Positions 14,040-16,646 of a stretch of 16,646 nt of DNA are shown here, in pieces (the first letter of the stretch is position 1; the number at the start of each line of letters is the position of its first letter). Made by a program: the position numbers and the translations under genes. Source of the DNA: Candidatus Vogelbacteria bacterium CG10_big_fil_rev_8_21_14_0_10_51_16 (GTDB lineage Bacteria; Patescibacteriota; Minisyncoccia; Phycocordibacterales; JACRKE01). Location: the NCBI GenBank assembly GCA_002774795.1, contig PCYI01000012.1:1-16646 (forward strand), written 5' to 3'. The notes beneath the pieces are model-generated. The model did not search any database, had not been told where the DNA came from, and was given only the letters and a program-made list of their open reading frames with translations.

Positions 14040-14090
14040 CCAGAGCGTGTATGTGTTCTTGGTCAATTGTCAGGTGTCAGTTTTCAATTG
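14016..14090 (+). repeat. Inverted repeat spanning the secD stop and the secD-secF spacer
   Basis: The ACTGACAACTGATAACTGAC stretch at 14021 (left arm from 14018) pairs imperfectly, about 20 of 24 positions, with TGGTCAATTGTCAGGTGTCA (14060 on), across a 17-nt loop. The left arm supplies the last secD codons and stop. It could form a stable mRNA hairpin and may tune secF expression. Confidence 0.7.
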
Positions 14091-14097
14091 TAACATT

Positions 14098-15015
14098 ATG
14101 TTTATCATCAATCACAAAAACTTTTTCTTAGGTCTCTCCCTTCTCCTCATGATCGTGGCGGTGACCCTTCTTGGCGTTTGGGGTCTGCGGCTGGGCATTG
14201 ATTTTACCGGGGGCACCCTTTTGGAGGTTCGCTACGTCGCGGAGGAGCGACCAACCGTTTCCGAAGCGCGAGAAGCGCTCACGACTCTTGGCTTCGCGAA
14301 TGCACTTGTTCAACCATCGGGAGAGACTAATATGGTCGTGCGCTTACAGGAAATCGACGAGACGACGCGGCTGCGCGTGCTCGCGGCGCTAGCGGGAGCG
14401 GGGCTTGCGAGCGATGAACCCGCCCGTGAAGTAGCACTAGAGAGATTCACTTCTATAGGTCCGGTCATTGGCAGTGAGTTGCGACAAAAATCTTGGATAG
14501 CCATTGTAGCCGTACTTGGATTCATCATTCTTTTCATTGCTTTTGCGTTTAGACATGTGTCGGCCCCTATTGCTTCGTGGAAGTACGGTCTTACGGCAGT
14601 CGTAACCTTGCTACATGATGTCTTGGTGCCGACGGGGGTCATGGTCATTTTCGGACGATTTCTAGGCTTTGAGGCGGACATCCTGTTTGTGACCGCCCTC
14701 TTGGCAATCCTAGGCTTTTCGGTACACGACACGATTGTGGTTTTTGACCGCGTCCGCGAGAATCTAAAAGAAAGAATTAGCGCAGACTTTAAAGAAGTCG
14801 TTGGAAAAAGTCTGCGTGAGACATTGGCGCGCTCGGTGAACACCTCCATTACAACTCTTGTAGTTTTGCTCGCCCTCTATTTCTTTGGAGGAGAGTCTAC
14901 TCGTGTTTTTGCGCTGGTCCTTTCTATCGGGATCATCGCAGGTACCTACTCTTCTGTTTTCTTCGCGAGCCCCTTACTGGTTTTTCTCGAGGAGAGGCAG
15001 AGGGAAGTTAAATAA
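14098..15015 (+). CDS. secF: Protein translocase subunit SecF
   Basis: A 305-aa partner of SecD. A first membrane segment (about 10-30) is followed by GLRLGIDFTGGTLLEVRY, a short periplasmic domain, FTSIGPVIGSELRQKSW, and five C-terminal membrane segments with the SecF signature LLAILGFSVHDTIVVFDRVREN and the following LARSVNTSITT. ATG 14098 gives the normal N-terminus MFIINHKNFF; an upstream in-frame start (14047) would lie in the repeat. It is cotranscribed with secD across 58 nt. Confidence 0.95.
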   Translation: MFIINHKNFFLGLSLLLMIVAVTLLGVWGLRLGIDFTGGTLLEVRYVAEERPTVSEAREALTTLGFANALVQPSGETNMVVRLQEIDETTRLRVLAALAGAGLASDEPAREVALERFTSIGPVIGSELRQKSWIAIVAVLGFIILFIAFAFRHVSAPIASWKYGLTAVVTLLHDVLVPTGVMVIFGRFLGFEADILFVTALLAILGFSVHDTIVVFDRVRENLKERISADFKEVVGKSLRETLARSVNTSITTLVVLLALYFFGGESTRVFALVLSIGIIAGTYSSVFFASPLLVFLEERQREVK

Positions 15016-15122
15016 TTACTAAACTATTGCATTGTTAAATTACTATAAACGCTGATGCGTTTCTGTGTTCGCGCTCAACAACGTAGCAATAAAACAATGA
15101 AGCAGAACACGGTATTTTGTGC

Positions 15123-15150
15123 TTGACTCCTGCCTCCTGTTTGCTATACT
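15123..15150 (+). promoter_or_regulatory. rRNA operon promoter
   Basis: TTGACT (15123-15128) and TATACT (15145-15150) are spaced by 16 nt, with a TGC extended -10. This is the best -35/-10 pair in the window. The expected start near 15157 leaves a leader of about 260 nt before 16S. Confidence 0.85.
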
Positions 15151-15225
15151 CTCCAAGCTACCCGAAAGGGTGGTTTTCAGTCACGATTAGGCCTTTGACA
15201 ATTAGCGCATATAAGACATAGAGAA

Positions 15226-15255
15226 CCTTGGCGCTCGCCACCGCTGGCGCCAAGG
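15226..15255 (+). repeat. Stable hairpin in the 16S leader
   Basis: CCTTGGCGC and GCGCCAAGG form a perfect 9-bp stem around a 12-nt loop. It lies between promoter and 16S and could be a processing or antitermination element. No T-run follows, so it is not a terminator. Confidence 0.7.
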
Positions 15256-15419
15256 AATGAAAGTGCGAGGACGAACAATATGGTCAATATAAACATTGGC
15301 ACTCTTTCTTTTGTTCCGTTCTTACAAAGTCACGGATTAGTGCGGATAAAATGCACACAGATTGGCGCGGATGAAATTCATCGGCGAAGATCGTTGTCAT
15401 TCTGCATGTTTCCGTGTCT

Positions 15420-16646
<1,227 letters not shown>

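Larger units (their letters stand above)
15016..15419 (+). other. Gene-free stretch: rRNA promoter and 16S leader
   Basis: No coding potential was seen in 404 nt. It contains an imperfect CTGTGTTC/GAACACGG inverted pair (about 15062-15112), the rRNA promoter (15123-15150), an ACCC-GAAA-GGGT hairpin (about 15161), a strong CCTTGGCGC/GCGCCAAGG stem (15226-15255) and GCGGATT-like words (15341-15372). A TCTTTAAC at 15417-15424 faintly recalls boxA but overlaps the expected 16S start. Confidence 0.7.

Noticed and set aside
15059..15120. Terminator after secF
   Set aside because: The CTGTGTTC/GAACACGG arms are far apart and the following TATTTTG is a poor T-tract.
15195..15222. Second rRNA promoter starting with a perfect TTGACA at 15195
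   Set aside because: No convincing -10 box lies 16-18 nt downstream (only CATAGA), so it is not called.

Overview
The window looks like a chromosomal segment of a Candidate Phyla Radiation (Patescibacteria) bacterium, most likely Parcubacteria. The 16S rRNA carries lineage-type departures from the bacterial consensus (for example GAATAGACGG in place of GAATTGACGG near 16430, and an altered 515 region at 16024). Its V1 region is expanded, the 23S gene is split by several self-splicing introns, genes are compact, and Shine-Dalgarno sites are scarce. All recognised genes lie on the + strand. The phylum call is inference from these traits; no tree was built.

Region 1 (1 to about 3650) is the 3' part of a 23S rRNA gene. 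Reading the exons against remembered E. coli 23S shows four group I introns, after E. coli positions U1931, U1951, U2593 and U2656. The last lies inside the sarcin-ricin loop. The 1951 and 2656 introns each encode a single-motif LAGLIDADG homing endonuclease; the other two have no ORF. Introns 1 and 2 are separated by an exon of only 20 nt. Variable helices of the rRNA and one intron carry palindromic repeats that also occur between protein genes.

Region 2 (3650 to 4110) has a tRNA-Asp-like gene with a 6-nt anticodon loop, a complete 5S rRNA and a terminator closing the rRNA operon.

Region 3 (4126 to 8357) holds cell-envelope genes: two tandem paralogous single-pass membrane proteins with an identical four-cysteine spacing, a RodA/FtsW-type peptidoglycan glycosyltransferase, and a polyprenyl-phosphate sugar phosphotransferase.

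Region 4 (8469 to 12562) holds a nucleotide-sugar-type epimerase/dehydratase followed by the one-carbon pair glyA and folD. A REP-associated tyrosine transposase (RAYT), flanked by two copies of a long palindrome, sits exactly between glyA and folD.

Region 5 (12645 to 15015) is secD-secF, the membrane partners of the Sec translocon. A roughly 400-nt gene-free stretch follows, holding a strong rRNA promoter and leader hairpins. The 5' three-quarters of a 16S rRNA gene then runs off the window.

Several protein genes, including the intron 2 endonuclease, have a -10 box placed so that transcription would start at or within a few bases of the start codon, so leaderless translation looks common here.
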